Source of the DNA: Methylobacterium sp. CB376
GTDB lineage: Bacteria; Pseudomonadota; Alphaproteobacteria; Rhizobiales; Beijerinckiaceae
Direction of reading: 5' to 3'
Assembly: GCF_029714205.1 (NCBI RefSeq)
Contig: NZ_CP121648.1
Coordinates: 2,108,001-2,172,000, forward strand
DNA: 64,000 bases
Part shown: one piece after another, positions 8,228 through 16,670 of the stretch
Layout of the letters: each line of letters opens with the position of its first letter
How positions within the stretch are numbered: the first letter of the stretch is position 1
The notes under the pieces: model-generated
Databases searched by the model: none
The model's input: the letters and a program-made list of their open reading frames with translations, nothing else
What the model was told of the DNA's origin: nothing
Made by a program: the position numbers and the translations under genes

Positions 8228-8415
8228 GTCGCAAAGATTTTGGCCGTAGAAAATTATGCTCCCGGCAGAGGCGCACCCCGGTCCGATGGGGCGATCTCAG
8301 GCCCGTCAAACCGCCTCATCAACCTCGTCGGTGGAGGTGAGCAGGCGGTGAGCAGACATCCTAATGCCCTGTTCGGAGAAGAATTTTTTGGCCGTTGAAC
8401 GCTTGCGACACGCCC
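8222..8415. mobile_element. MITE-like repeat, copy A
   Basis: 194 bp bounded by GGGCATGTCGCAAA on the left and the inverse of GGGCGTGTCGCAAG on the right. The interior matches copies B (11518), C (30316, partial), D (41958, inverted) and E (50442): a segment with ATTATGCTCCCGGC near the left end and GTTCGGAG...TTTTTTGGCCGTTGAAC near the right end. It holds no coding frame. The end sequence is shared with the IS6-family elements in this window. No target duplication is seen. Confidence 0.85.
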
Positions 8416-8418
8416 CGT

Positions 8419-8553
8419 TCCGGCGGGGTGCGGGCGATCTGCAGGAGCTTCGACTGGTTGTTGTTGAGCCGGGCGACGACCGCGGCCTGCTTCGCTTCCG
8501 GTACGATGGCGGCGATCTTGACGGTTGGTGGCGCGAAACGCGAATAGCGTGGC
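8419..8553 (-). pseudogene. Coding-like scrap, possibly ParB-like
   Basis: The minus frame reads VKIAAIVPEAKQAAVVARL and NNNQSKLLQIARTPPE, which looks like genuine protein and faintly like the linker region of plasmid ParB/KorB proteins. It is cut on its 3' side by MITE copy A and has no credible start. Treat the family link as a guess. Confidence 0.25.
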
Positions 8554-8617
8554 TGGCGTGGGTCGGCGCGTATTGGGGTCCGGCCGTTTGGACAGGAACG
8601 GGATTGCTTCAACGAGA

Positions 8618-8639
8618 AAGGGAGCCCGCGGGCTCCCTT
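8618..8639 (-). terminator. Rho-independent terminator of the csbD-like gene
   Basis: A perfect 22-base palindrome (AAGGGAGCCCG / CGGGCTCCCTT) lies 7 bases beyond the CsbD stop on its 3' side and is followed on the minus strand by TTTCTCGTT. Confidence 0.8.
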
Positions 8640-8646
8640 GTTGTGG

Positions 8647-8853
8647 CTACGTGGGCTTGTTGTCCTTGTCGGACGAGAACGTGTCACGAATCGCGTCTTT
8701 TGCGCCTCCGACCGCGTTCTGGATCTTGCCGGAGACCTTGTCCATCGTCCCTTCACTTTTCAATTTCTGGTCACCAGTCAAGTCGCCGGCAGTCTGTTTG
8801 AGCGAGCCCTTCATCTGATCGGCGGAGCCTTCGATGCGGTCTTTGTCGGCCAT
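8647..8853 (-). CDS. CsbD-family general stress protein
   Basis: 68 aa. The whole protein is the CsbD domain: MADKDRIEGSADQMKGSLKQ, then GKIQNAVGGAKD, with a charged C-terminus. These small, hydrophilic proteins are induced by general stress and their biochemical role is not established. The start ATG follows AGGAGAT at good spacing, and the gene has its own terminator. It is one of few intact genes in this part of the island. Confidence 0.92.
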   Translation of the reverse strand: MADKDRIEGSADQMKGSLKQTAGDLTGDQKLKSEGTMDKVSGKIQNAVGGAKDAIRDTFSSDKDNKPT

Positions 8854-9254
8854 GGCGATCTCCTCCTATGAGACCGTTAAACGGTTCGCGGCCGAGGCCC
8901 GTTCCGTGGCGGCATCGGTGGTGGCTGGGGTGTCTACTGTTCCCAGACAGGCGAGCCGGTCCGGGTGAACGGACGTCCGCAGACCGGACTGCCGCTTGAG
9001 ACCGCCACCGACCTCGCCGAGTCCCTGAGGCTGCTGGCGTCGGCCGGGACCGAGACGATCGAGCGGCCGACCGTGGACCGCCGGTCAACCCACTGAGGGC
9101 CAGACGCACGAACGCCCGCCGGGACCTCTCGGCCAAAGGTCAATCGAGCGGCTACCGCCGAGCTGCGAGGATCGAAGGGCTTGCGCCGGGTGCGCACCGC
9201 TCGGAGCAGGCGGGCGGGTCGGGCGTCCTGCAGGCGTTGTGAAAGTCCGACCCG
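8854..9254. other. No intact gene; one coding-like frame ending at 9096
   Basis: A plus-strand frame ending TGA 9096 reads YCSQTGEPVRVNGRP then TDLAESLRLLASAGTETIE. It has good protein character but no start codon, so it may be the end of a lost gene. The remainder is GC-rich with nothing I can identify. Confidence 0.3.
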
Positions 9255-9497
9255 CTACCCCTTGGCAGGCTGTGCAGGCTCGACGTCCGCTGGGTCGGGA
9301 ACGCAGGCGCACCAGGCGCACCGACCGTTCTGCTCGGCTGCCGGCGCGTTGCGCTGCGAGCAGATTGGGCAGACGTGAAGGATGATCCGGCCTCGCAGGA
9401 GCAAGACTTGGCCACGACCCCTGAACGTCACTTCCTGACCGGTAGGGGGTGTCCAGTAGTGCCGCCATTGAAAGCCGGACCGTATCCTCTCTAGCAT
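9255..9497 (-). CDS. Small zinc-ribbon protein (family Z, copy 1)
   Basis: 80 aa with a two-knuckle zinc ribbon: HVCPICSQRN, then GRCAWCACVPDPADVEPAQP. A clear paralog lies at 15825-15989 (HVCPLCSQRN, GRCVWCDYVPDARDIEPAD). The four cysteines (CPIC, CAWC) would hold one zinc; the role may be DNA/RNA or protein binding. The start is the ATG at 9497 (MLERIRSGFQW). In the second copy the gene overlaps a RILDP-type small gene; here no such partner follows. Function unknown. Confidence 0.6.
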   Translation of the reverse strand: MLERIRSGFQWRHYWTPPTGQEVTFRGRGQVLLLRGRIILHVCPICSQRNAPAAEQNGRCAWCACVPDPADVEPAQPAKG

Positions 9498-9644
9498 AAG
9501 CTAAAAAGAGGGCCGCTTTCAGCAGCGGCCAGAAGTCTAGGGAGGAAACGGCCATGAGGGCTGCGAAACCGCGACTCAATCGCGATCTCGCAGTTACTTA
9601 TTGCGCTGCACCGCAACAACTTGAAAGTTCAAATTTTGGCCAAC

Positions 9645-9677
9645 ATGCATGCGTTTTCAAATATGCATGCGTTTTCA
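9645..9677. repeat. Two tandem 15-bp direct repeats
   Basis: ATGCATGCGTTTTCA occurs twice with three bases between copies. Each begins with the palindrome ATGCAT. It could be an operator or iteron pair, or chance in AT-richer DNA. Confidence 0.6.
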
Positions 9678-9959
9678 GCATGGCTTGCCGGCCAAGCCTC
9701 ACTACGTTTGCGATACGGGCATGCGTCTGGAACGCGCCCAAGCTTCAGGTTGGTACTGCTGGAATGTAGGTTGTGCTCGGCCTCGCGCGCTTGAGGGCGG
9801 CCCATTCGCATAAGCTTCAGTATGGGGTGAGAGGATCGCCGCTGCAGGACCGAGCGGGCCGAGACAATGATCGGTGTCTCGCTGGATCAAGCGGCACACG
9901 CTGCAGCATGACACAGCGCAGATGCGCCGCCGTGTCGGCGGCGTAGCGGTATACTCCCG

Positions 9960-10091
9960 CTAGAGTTTCCACTTTCGACTTCGGATCCCTCCGTACGGAG
10001 GGATCCTTTTTTGGCGTTCTTCGCGAAGAAGAGCGTTGAGCACGGCGATCAGGTCGAAGTCGTCGTCCGGCATGATACGCCCCATCGTCAT
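9960..10091 (-). CDS. Possible 43-aa protein
   Basis: The frame starts MTMGRIMPDDDFDLIAVLNA, ends at TAG 9960, and runs through the terminator hairpin. The first half has a sensible amphipathic helix. Ribosome site is weak and no relatives are visible in the window. Confidence 0.2.
   Translation of the reverse strand: MTMGRIMPDDDFDLIAVLNALLREERQKRIPPYGGIRSRKWKL
9983..10012 (+). terminator. Rho-independent terminator
   Basis: GGATCCCTCCGT / ACGGAGGGATCC forms a 12-bp perfect stem followed by TTTTTT on the plus strand. The transcript it ends is not identified, as no clear gene lies upstream on this strand. Confidence 0.8.
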
Positions 10092-10227
10092 CCAGGTAAG
10101 TAGAGTGTGCTACTCTTCGGTTTGGCAGATCAGTTCGGAGATGCGGGTGAGTAGAGAATTGTCGGATGCCAGACCGAGACAGGACGGTGTCTTGTATTGG
10201 TAATTCTATATGACCTATAGCTTAAAT

Positions 10228-10573
10228 ATGCATGATCCGCTCACTATTGAACAGCTGTACAAGAGCAAGCGCGTTACCGACGAGCAGCTCGACGCGGCCG
10301 TGACGAACTTCCTGAACGATCCGGAGCCCGGCGCGCGCCCGCTCGCGGAGGGCATCGCGATCGACGTCTGCGCGATCATGGCGGCCAACCCCCACGCCCG
10401 CGAGGTCCTGGCGGCAAGGAACTCCTCTGAGGCTCAGATGCGCGTAGCGGTCAGGACGGCGATCCTGCTGGCGCGGCCCGCCTGGTCCGTGGACGCGGCC
10501 GCTTCGCAGGAGGTCGGGGCTACATCTCCGGCGAAGGAACACCACATGCCCCGTCGCGAACGGCAAGGAAGGC
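10228..10573 (+). pseudogene. Small protein of family A, cut by IS256 copy 1
   Basis: The frame starts MHDPLTIEQLYKSKRVTDEQ at ATG 10228 and aligns along its length with the intact 85-aa protein at 25062. Shared residues include VTDEQL, the LNDPEPG/LDDPTPD block, the AEGIAIDV/AKGVAIDI block and VRTAILLAR/VRTAILMAR. After the shared region it has a 30-residue tail, then the left end of IS256 copy 1 at 10574 cuts the frame. The family is helical, soluble and unknown to me. Confidence 0.55.
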
Positions 10574-11517
10574 GGTCGTGTCCCTGGATGTGGTGTAGCT
10601 CGACGAGAGCGAGAGAGCCCGCCTGCGCGCCCTCCACAGCGCTGAAGCAGGCGGGATCTCTCGCGGGGTGGTCATCGGCGGTTGCCGGGTAGGGTGGGGT
10701 TGCTGGCACCAACCGCGAACCCGAGAGACCTCCGATGACCGACGAGATGATGAGCCTGCGCGGGCTGCTGGAGAAGAGCGCCGACGCGGACCTGCTGCGC
10801 GAGATGATCGGCTTTGCGGCCGAGCGGCTGATGGAGCTGGAGGTAGGCGGCCTGACCGGGGCGGCCCACGGCGAGAAGAGCGCCGAGCGGCTGGTCCAGC
10901 GCAACGGCTATCGTGACCGGGACTGGCAGACGCGCGCCGGCATGGTCGAACTGCGCATCCCCAAGCTGCGCAAGGGCTCGTACTTCCCGGCCTTCCTGGA
11001 GCCGCGCCGGATGGCCGAGAAGGCGCTCACGGCGGTGATCCAGGAGGCCTACATCCAGGGCATCTCGACCCGCTCGGTCGATGATCTCGTTCAAGCCATG
11101 GGCGGCACCGGCGTGTCCAAAAGCCAGGTCTCTCGGCTCTGCCAGGAGATCGACGAGCGCGTGAATGCCTTCCTCGACCGGCCGATCGAGGGCGAGTGGC
11201 CGTCTCTCTGGATCGATGCGACCTCCGTGAAGGTGCGCCAGGCCGGACGCATCGTCTCCGTCGCCGTGATCGTGGCGGTCGGTGTGAACAGCGACGGCCG
11301 CAGGGAAGCGCTCGGCATGGACGTCGGCCCCTCCGAGGCCGAGACCTTCTGGACCGGGTTCCTGCGCAAGCTGGCGCGCCGCGGCCTGCGCGGTGTGAAG
11401 CTGGTGATCTCGGACGCCCACACGGGCCTCAAGGCGTCGGTCGCCAAGGTGATGAACGCGACCTGGCAGCGGTGCCGCGTCCCCTTCATGAGGACCGTGC
11501 TCGCCCAGGGCGTGTCG
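10574..11517 (+). mobile_element. IS256-family element, copy 1 (right part lost)
   Basis: The left inverted repeat GGTCGTGTCCCTGG begins at 10574 and matches the ends of copies 2 and 3. The element is cut at 11517 by MITE copy B and its right third is absent. It interrupts the family A gene on its left. Confidence 0.85.
10735..11517 (+). pseudogene. IS256-family transposase, C-terminally truncated
   Basis: About 260 residues are identical or nearly so to the intact 399-aa transposase at 54499-55698. They include the catalytic Asp segments [13 protein letters not shown] and LVISDAH, but the frame ends after [10 protein letters not shown] where MITE copy B begins, so the third catalytic residue is missing. 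It would not be active alone. Confidence 0.9.
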
Positions 11518-11702
11518 CAAAAATTTTTGGCGTAGAAGATTATGCTCCCGGCATGGGCGCACTCCGGTCCGATGAGGCGATACCGGGCCCGTCAATCCGC
11601 CTCGCCGACGTTGTCGAAGGAGGGTGAGCTGGCGGTGAGCAGGCATCGTGACGCGCTGTTGGGAGACGATTTTTTCGGTCGTTGAACGTTTGCGACACGC
11701 CC
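11518..11702. mobile_element. MITE-like repeat, copy B
   Basis: 185 bp with perfect GGGCGTGTCGCAAA inverted ends. It sits at the junction between the broken IS256 transposase and a ParA C-terminal scrap, so it marks a recombination point rather than a simple insertion. No target duplication is seen (left GCTCGCCCA, right AGACCGAG). Confidence 0.9.
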
Positions 11703-11857
11703 AGACCGAGGTCATCCAGCGCGCCGCCTACCAGTCCATCCACTTTACCGGCGCAACGCCCGCCCATCCTGACGGAGACCCAAAGGCCAAGCAGGAGGTC
11801 GCGGGTGTCCTGGACGAGCTTCTCGCGGTACTCGCCACTCAGCAGCAGGCGGCGTGA
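11703..11857 (+). pseudogene. C-terminal scrap of a plasmid-type ParA
   Basis: The frame QTEVIQRAAYQSIHFTGATP ... AKQEVAGVLDELLAVLATQQ has the C-terminal character of plasmid partition ATPases. Its stop overlaps the GTG of the next gene (GTGA). The Walker A half has been replaced by MITE copy B. Confidence 0.5.
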
Positions 11858-12231
11858 CCATCATCACAAAGGCGACTTTCCAGCCTGCTCCACGGCCCCG
11901 TCCTCTCACGAGCCCTGCGGAGGCGGAGCAGCTCGCGGCAGCGGCAGGAGACCTGGGTTTTACCAGGGCTTCAACCGCACCCGAGGTCCGTGAGCAGGCA
12001 CCATCTCGTGAGCCGCAACCCCCAAAGGCCCAAGTACCCAAATACCCTATTGCTCCTACCAGGGGGACTGCTCTGAAGTTTGAGGTTCCAGATCAGGTGT
12101 GGACCGCTCTCCGGCAGGAAGCCCTGAATCGACGCGTGACCGTGAAGTACCTCGTTCTCGAGGCTCTCGCTGCGAAAGGCTATAATGTCGACCTTTCAGC
12201 CGTTCCCGAGGATGGCCGACGCGTCCGCTGA
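11854..12231 (+). CDS. Small partition-type DNA-binding protein (ParG/RHH-like)
   Basis: 125 aa. The disordered, proline-rich N-terminal half is followed by LKFEVPDQVWTALRQEAL then RRVTVKYLVLEALAAKGYNV, the strand-helix-helix pattern of ribbon-helix-helix proteins such as ParG. It follows the ParA scrap by a 4-base overlap from a GTG start, the standard parA-parG layout. It would bind a centromere as a dimer. With ParA broken, the locus can no longer segregate DNA. Confidence 0.6.
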   Translation: MTIITKATFQPAPRPRPLTSPAEAEQLAAAAGDLGFTRASTAPEVREQAPSREPQPPKAQVPKYPIAPTRGTALKFEVPDQVWTALRQEALNRRVTVKYLVLEALAAKGYNVDLSAVPEDGRRVR

Positions 12232-12365
12232 CATCGTTCGGAGAGACGGTGAGCTCCGTCCCTCGGACCAAGCCGCCGGACTTTGACCTGCCTCTGGGGG
12301 ACAGCTACTTTCGATCCGGCGATGAGGAGCCAGCCGGCACCGAGCGCTGTCGAGAGGGCCGCGCA

Positions 12366-12602
12366 ATGTCGAATGACGAAGTAGCGGGCACTGAGCACAA
12401 GCGGACAAACCGCATCCTGTACGTACTGACGCACCGCGACGGCACTGAGACGACCCACGATGGCGGGGTCGTCACGAAGGCTGATGTGCCTCACCTCGGC
12501 ACCGGCAAATGGTTCAACGGCGTCGGCTACAAAGTCACCCGTGAGACCTTCACGCCGCACCTCGAGGTCACATGGACATGCTGGTGCCAGGAGTACGGCT
12601 GA
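12366..12602 (+). CDS. Hypothetical 78-aa protein
   Basis: Start ATG 12366 (MSNDEVAGTEHKRTNRILYV). A compact strand-rich pattern is visible (ILYVLTHRDGTETTHDGG, GKWFNGVGYKVTRETF) ending WTCWCQEYG. A longer start at 12249 adds sequence without protein character. Family unknown. Confidence 0.4.
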   Translation: MSNDEVAGTEHKRTNRILYVLTHRDGTETTHDGGVVTKADVPHLGTGKWFNGVGYKVTRETFTPHLEVTWTCWCQEYG

Positions 12603-13380
12603 CATCGGTGAGGGCGGACGCGCGGCGTCGGCCTTGCCGGGATCGGGAGTGCAGATCCGGTCGAGGATCGGTGCAGGACTCCAGGATCGGCCGCCTCGGC
12701 GAGGGATAGGCCCTGGAGACCAAGAGCAGCCCCATAGACAGCCTCAGCAGGTCCAGAGGTGAGAAGCTCCGCAACCTGCAGAAGGGCGCTGACGGCCCGT
12801 GTAGAGGCGAAGACGGGGCCTCAGGACAGTAACCCGGGCAAGGTCCTAACCTTCCGCCGGGCGTTTGCGCGTCTGGACGCAGCGGCCGAGCCATCAGGCC
12901 GGATCCCAGTTCGGCTGATGGGTCACTCGGAGACGAGTGCTCGTAGAGCTTGGTCCCCGCCCGACCGGGCAACTCGGCCCATGCTTGGGTGACGATCGCT
13001 CCTCAAGCCTCGGCCCTGGCGGGGTCGAGCGCCCGCACCAGGTCGAGGACGAGGCGGAGCGCGTCCGGCCCCGCAGTCTCGGCCAGGGCGCCTCCCTGAC
13101 GGCGGATACCGGCCCGGTAGGCGATCCGCGGCAAGCCCGGAGCCTCTTGTAGCCTTCAGGGCCCTCAGGAAGGCCACTACGGCCCACACAGCGGGCTCGA
13201 CAGGGTCTCCTGGGGCGGTGCGGGCTGGCGGACCGATCGGCTCATGCGGCGTCCATACCGCGGGCCGCGCCCTCGATCTCAGCGGGTTCGACCGCCGGCG
13301 CCGCAACCTTCTCGCAACTGCTGAACTGTACAGGTTTATCTCATGAACGGCTGTCAGCAGATGCGACGAGGCCCCGGGTC
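12603..13380. other. Decayed stretch with a 41-bp repeat
   Basis: It contains one copy of a 41-bp repeat (12837-12877) and, on the minus strand between about 13012 and 13200, a broken frame. The first part reads AVWAVVAFLRALKATRGSG, and after a one-base shift it reads RIAYRAGIRRQGGALAE ending ALDPARAEA. This looks like the end of a lost gene. Nothing else can be supported. Confidence 0.35.
12837..12877. repeat. 41-bp dispersed repeat, copy 1
   Basis: GGCAAGGTCCTAACC... through GCGCGTCTGGA matches 21478-21518 with two mismatches in the same orientation. The surroundings differ, so it is a short conserved unit of unknown role. Confidence 0.75.
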
Positions 13381-13500
13381 ATGCTGAACATCCTCCGGAT
13401 CATTGCTGCAGGCGCCATTCTGGTCGCCTGGAGCCAAATCGCTCCCGTCCTGTCCATGTCCGATGCCGCTCCCGCGCGGGTGCAGATGATCAGCCGCTGA
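13381..13500 (+). CDS. 39-aa membrane-anchored peptide
   Basis: MLNILRIIAAGAILVAWSQI is a basic start followed by one hydrophobic segment, then a short polar tail ending VQMISR. It could be a small inner-membrane peptide or a secreted peptide. Ribosome site is weak. Confidence 0.35.
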   Translation: MLNILRIIAAGAILVAWSQIAPVLSMSDAAPARVQMISR

Positions 13501-14079
13501 GGCGAATGATCTAGCGGGATGCCCGGCGGGAGTTGCGGCTTCAGCTCGCCGAAGCACAATAGCAATGTATCGGACTGGAGGTCGATGCCGGCGAGCCACA
13601 TGCCGAAGTTCAGACCCTGAGAGCCAAGCTCGCTCAGGTCGAGGTAGAGCGGGATGTGTGGTGCAGCGGAGCGGAGAGGCACGGGATAAGCGCGGTGCAG
13701 AGCGGTGCGGGGCACCGGGCCACAATCTCACTCTGTTTAACGTCTACCTGAGCCCACCGCTTGAATTCGCGATGCTGACCCTGGTTGGTCGGGCAGTGGT
13801 GAGATGGATTGGTCGGGAAAGAGAACGCCCGGTGGGACGGCGATCCCCACCGGGCATTCTGCTGTCGGTAGGACTTCGTTAACCATCCCAAACCACGCTC
13901 TCACCTGCCGCGCTGAACACCCGACGCGGCATGGCGTCGGCCCGGTGCTCCGGGATGAGACCTCCGGGCCGTCGCCCTGAATTCCGAGACCGCCCGCTCT
14001 CGTCGTCGCAGGTTCGAGTGGGCGAAGGCAGCAGCCGGTTGACCGTCCGTGACCTCGACCGGGCCGGTTGCTGTAGCTG
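13501..14079. other. Intergenic stretch, partly duplicated near 30 kb
   Basis: No gene is supported. The part from about 13850 up to the hairpin at 14080 is repeated in inverted orientation at about 29840-30075. Read on the minus strand, the copy ends with a short frame GWLTKSYRQQNARW that is kept in the other copy as GWLTKCYRQQNARR. Confidence 0.5.
13827..13855. terminator. Hairpin, terminator-like
   Basis: GCCCGGTGGG / CCCACCGGGC forms a 10-bp stem with a 9-base loop. The plus side continues ATTCTGCTGT, so termination is possible but the U-run is poor. Confidence 0.5.
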
Positions 14080-14115
14080 GCGGCCGGGCTCCACCCGCAC
14101 AGCGAGCCCGGCCGC
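14080..14115. repeat. GC hairpin of duplicated block, copy 1
   Basis: GCGGCCGGGCTC / GAGCCCGGCCGC is a 12-bp perfect stem with a 12-base loop. The same hairpin, with the same loop reversed, is at 29802-29837. Both lie next to longer shared flanks. Confidence 0.8.
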
Positions 14116-14210
14116 CACGTACATTACGGGCCCTCGCTCGTACGTGTCGAAAACCGCGAAGTGGGTGTGATTGTGTGGCCTCCTTGGGTGAGGGCCGGCG
14201 GGTGAGGGCC

Positions 14211-14245
<35 letters not shown>

Positions 14246-14294
14246 TTACCCTGAGCGAAAACAAACCGAGTCCATCCCCGGCGGTGCTCACCGG

Positions 14295-14588
14295 ATGCTA
14301 CATGGTTTGTTAGTAGACTCCCAGTCGTCTGAAAGGGAGCAGAGTGGAAACACCCGAACCGGAGCCAGCGGCAGCCCGGTTAAGCATGAAGCTTTTGGGT
14401 TTCTGCTCGCCTCTCTTGATGCCGCAGTAAGGCCTCGCCCAGTGACTCGGATTATCACCCACAAGATATCTAAGGGTGTTGACAGTCTGCAGAAGGATCG
14501 GGACCCGCTGGATGCACCAGCCGTCATCATTATTGGTGCGATGCTCTTGTTCCTCGGGGTGCTGCTCAACGTTGTTGAGATGCTTTAG
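14295..14588 (+). CDS. Hypothetical protein with C-terminal membrane helix
   Basis: 97 aa. The first 70 residues are polar and the end is one strong hydrophobic helix (APAVIIIGAMLLFLGVLLNV), as in tail-anchored membrane proteins. GC content is lower than its surroundings. Ribosome site is not convincing. It separates the two halves of a block that is contiguous near 29.8 kb. Confidence 0.4.
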   Translation: MLHGLLVDSQSSEREQSGNTRTGASGSPVKHEAFGFLLASLDAAVRPRPVTRIITHKISKGVDSLQKDRDPLDAPAVIIIGAMLLFLGVLLNVVEML

Positions 14589-14624
14589 GCTGATTTGGCG
14601 GCTCGGCTTCCAGCCGGCCTGGCC

Positions 14625-14760
14625 GCCGCACCTTCGGGCGACAGCCCGCCATGGGACCTCGCGGGCATGGTGGCTTGCGCGGACCGGCCCAAGGCAAACT
14701 GATTGGGGGCGTGCCTTCCCCGGTCCGACTGGACCAACGAGAGTGTCATGGCGGCGTGGG
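14625..14760. repeat. Dispersed repeat block, copy 1
   Basis: About 130 bases (from GCCGCACC through CATGGGACCTCGCGGGCATG and CCTTCCCCGGTCCGACTGGA) match 29680-29800 in inverted orientation at roughly 85% by eye. No gene is evident in it. Confidence 0.7.
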
Positions 14761-14988
14761 ACAGTGTTGATCTAGCTCACTCCGGAACGCCGCCCTCTAC
14801 GGCCCAGCGGACAGCATGCCGGCAGCGTGGCGTTCCCCGTTGTCAGGCGACAGCATGCCCCGGAGGACCTGCGGGTGCTGGTGTACCGGTTCAGACGGAC
14901 CAGGAATGTGCGGAGGTCGAGAAGACCATCCCACATGGCCAGCGTAACGGTCGGGGCGGGCGCGAGGCGCCCGAAGCGGCCGGACGGC

Positions 14989-15234
14989 TCACCCCGGCAT
15001 CGTGGACACGAGCACCTCGAGAGCCGCTTCGAAGGTGGCCTCTGCTTCGCCTACCGCCTGGAAGGCGGCATCGTGCCAGCACTCGACCGTGAAGCACTCG
15101 CGGGTGAGTTCCCCGGGCACGGTGAACTGCCAGCGCCGCACGCGCCCGATCAGCAGCCCCTCGCGGTAGACCCGCTTGTCGCGCGCGACTGGGTCGCCCT
15201 CGTAGTGCCAGTGATCATCGACCCGGATCTGCAT
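14989..15234 (-). CDS. Hypothetical 81-aa protein
   Basis: The protein starts MQIRVDDHWHYEGDPVARDK and continues with a regular beta-then-helix pattern (RRWQFTVPGELTRECFTVE, then AEATFEAALEVLVSTM). Composition is typical of a small soluble domain. Start chosen at ATG 15234 because sequence upstream of it loses character. Family unknown. Confidence 0.5.
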   Translation of the reverse strand: MQIRVDDHWHYEGDPVARDKRVYREGLLIGRVRRWQFTVPGELTRECFTVECWHDAAFQAVGEAEATFEAALEVLVSTMPG

Positions 15235-15322
15235 GACCGACGACGCTCCGAACGGAACGGCTATTCTGGCTCGACCACCCCAGGGCGCAACGCGAGGAAT
15301 GCATTGGACACGGTGTCTGCGG

Positions 15323-15535
15323 TTACAGCCGCTCGAAGGCGGCTCGCCCGGCCTCATTGACTCGGACTACGCCGCGGAGCGCGTCATGATCCACCCAGCC
15401 TCGAGCGACCAAGCTCGGCACGAACAGATCATCGTTCGGGTGGAGGTACGGATCATCCTCCAACGCGAACAGCGGCACCCACCCGTCTATCTCGTCTAGG
15501 ACGTTCAGCAGGCGGCTCTGCTCCACCCTCATCAC
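15323..15535 (-). CDS. Hypothetical 70-aa protein
   Basis: MMRVEQSRLLNVLDEIDGWV ... GWVDHDALRGVVRVNEAGRA has the look of a small winged-helix-like fragment (helix, then strand-turn-strand), but no family is certain. It is on the same strand as the 14989 gene. Confidence 0.45.
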   Translation of the reverse strand: MMRVEQSRLLNVLDEIDGWVPLFALEDDPYLHPNDDLFVPSLVARGWVDHDALRGVVRVNEAGRAAFERL

Positions 15536-15621
15536 GCGTTCCTCAGCCTCTCTGCCGCGGGTAGAACACAGAGCTTGGCCGGAAAGGTCTATCAGGGCCG
15601 GCTACGCACGGCCGGTCTGTA

Positions 15622-15810
15622 CTATCGCGCCAGCGCTGCGAGCGCCTTATCCAAGCAGGTAAAGCCTGACAGTTGTAACTTCCGTTGGAGGTTAGATGTG
15701 CACCTAACTCTAGCCTGAGAAACAATCATTGCACTTTCCTCGTTGCCGTACATTGCCGTGTAAGCGCAATTTCGGAGCAGATCCCGTGCCAGATGTCGGC
15801 ATGCATTCAA
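15622..15810 (-). CDS. Possible 62-aa protein
   Basis: MNACRHLARDLLRNCAYTAM ... GFTCLDKALAALAR is a Cys-containing, lower-GC frame. No relatives in the window and only weak start signals. Confidence 0.3.
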   Translation of the reverse strand: MNACRHLARDLLRNCAYTAMYGNEESAMIVSQARVRCTSNLQRKLQLSGFTCLDKALAALAR

Positions 15811-15824
15811 GCATTACATTTTAG

Positions 15825-15989
15825 GAACGCGGCAGTGCTTTCCTGAATGGAGAGAGGATCGCCCTGCATGTCTGCCCCTTGTGCTCGCAGCGGAATTTGT
15901 CCGCTGCCGCGCCGCAGGGGCGTTGCGTTTGGTGCGACTACGTCCCTGACGCACGTGATATCGAGCCCGCCGACGCGCCCGCGCCATGA
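15825..15989 (+). pseudogene. Small zinc-ribbon protein (family Z, copy 2), 5' end lost
   Basis: The frame keeps HVCPLCSQRN and GRCVWCDYVPDARDIEPAD, matching the protein at 9255-9497, but a TAG at 15822 precedes it and no start codon remains. Its TGA overlaps the ATG of the next gene as ATGA. That supports an original two-gene unit of zinc ribbon plus RILDP protein. Confidence 0.55.
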
Positions 15990-16156
15990 TGCGGCTTCGC
16001 ATTCTCGATCCGAGTACAGGCGAAGTGGTCACAGTCACCGTGCTGGATCTTTCAACCCTTGAACCCTTCGACCGAGACGGAGCTTTGGCACAGGCTCCAG
16101 AAGCAGGTCCCGAGCGGACCGAGGCGGCTCCGTTGCCCTCCTCACCGGAAGGGTAA
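15986..16156 (+). CDS. Small RILDP-type protein, copy 1
   Basis: 56 aa, MMRLRILDPSTGEVVTVTVL followed by an acidic, proline-rich tail. It starts inside the stop of the zinc-ribbon gene (ATGA). The paralog at 16253 shares RILDPxTGxVVxVxL. The N-terminus looks like a two-strand beta hairpin; function unknown. Confidence 0.5.
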   Translation: MMRLRILDPSTGEVVTVTVLDLSTLEPFDRDGALAQAPEAGPERTEAAPLPSSPEG

Positions 16157-16252
16157 GACCGGCACTGCCGAAGCGGGCCGTGGCGCAAGTCGGACCATTA
16201 ACGGATTCCTGCCTCAATCCGCGCACCCTGATTGTTCCTCCCAGGGGACCAC

Positions 16253-16444
16253 ATGGCGACGATCCGCATCCTCGACCCGCTGACTGGCCGGGTCGTCTTG
16301 GTCGACCTGCCGCTGCCGGCTGCCCCACGTCCTGCTCCACGCCCCGCCGTAGCCATTCAAGGGCCGCCTCGTGCGCCGGGGCACGGCACGACGGCGCCGG
16401 AGAAGACGCAGGTGATGCCGCCGAGCGCCGTCCCGGCAGCTTGA
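16253..16444 (+). CDS. Small RILDP-type protein, copy 2
   Basis: 63 aa, MATIRILDPLTGRVVLVDLP then a proline- and alanine-rich tail. Same opening motif as the gene ending 97 bases upstream, so the two are tandem relatives that diverged in the tail. An alternative start at 16232 adds seven residues. Confidence 0.5.
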   Translation: MATIRILDPLTGRVVLVDLPLPAAPRPAPRPAVAIQGPPRAPGHGTTAPEKTQVMPPSAVPAA

Positions 16445-16670
16445 CGACCGTTCCGCTTGCCGCCGCACCTCATGCACCAGTCCCTCGGCATAGCCGCTCC
16501 AGAGTTGGATTGAGGGACGACAGCGGTTCGGCCGATCTGGAGGGCCGTGGATGGACGCGGCGGTGCAGGTGGGAGCCTGTGTGTGGCCGGCGATCGTCAG
16601 AACGGGCGCCACGGGCCGCCTGAGCCGCCCTGCTGGGCTCGCGAACGCGATGCCATGGCGCCTCATCGTT

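Larger units (their letters stand above)
9498..10227. other. Gene-poor stretch with short direct repeats
   Basis: This is the lowest-GC stretch of the left half. It holds two exact copies of ATGCATGCGTTTTCA at 9645-9659 and 9663-9677 (18-base period), a strong terminator at 9983-10012, and a possible 43-aa minus-strand gene at 9960-10091. No other gene can be supported. Confidence 0.5.

Noticed and set aside
9554..9769. Cys/His-containing 71-aa frame on the plus strand
   Set aside because: Its repeated HACVFKYACVF comes from the tandem DNA repeat; no start signal or further protein character.
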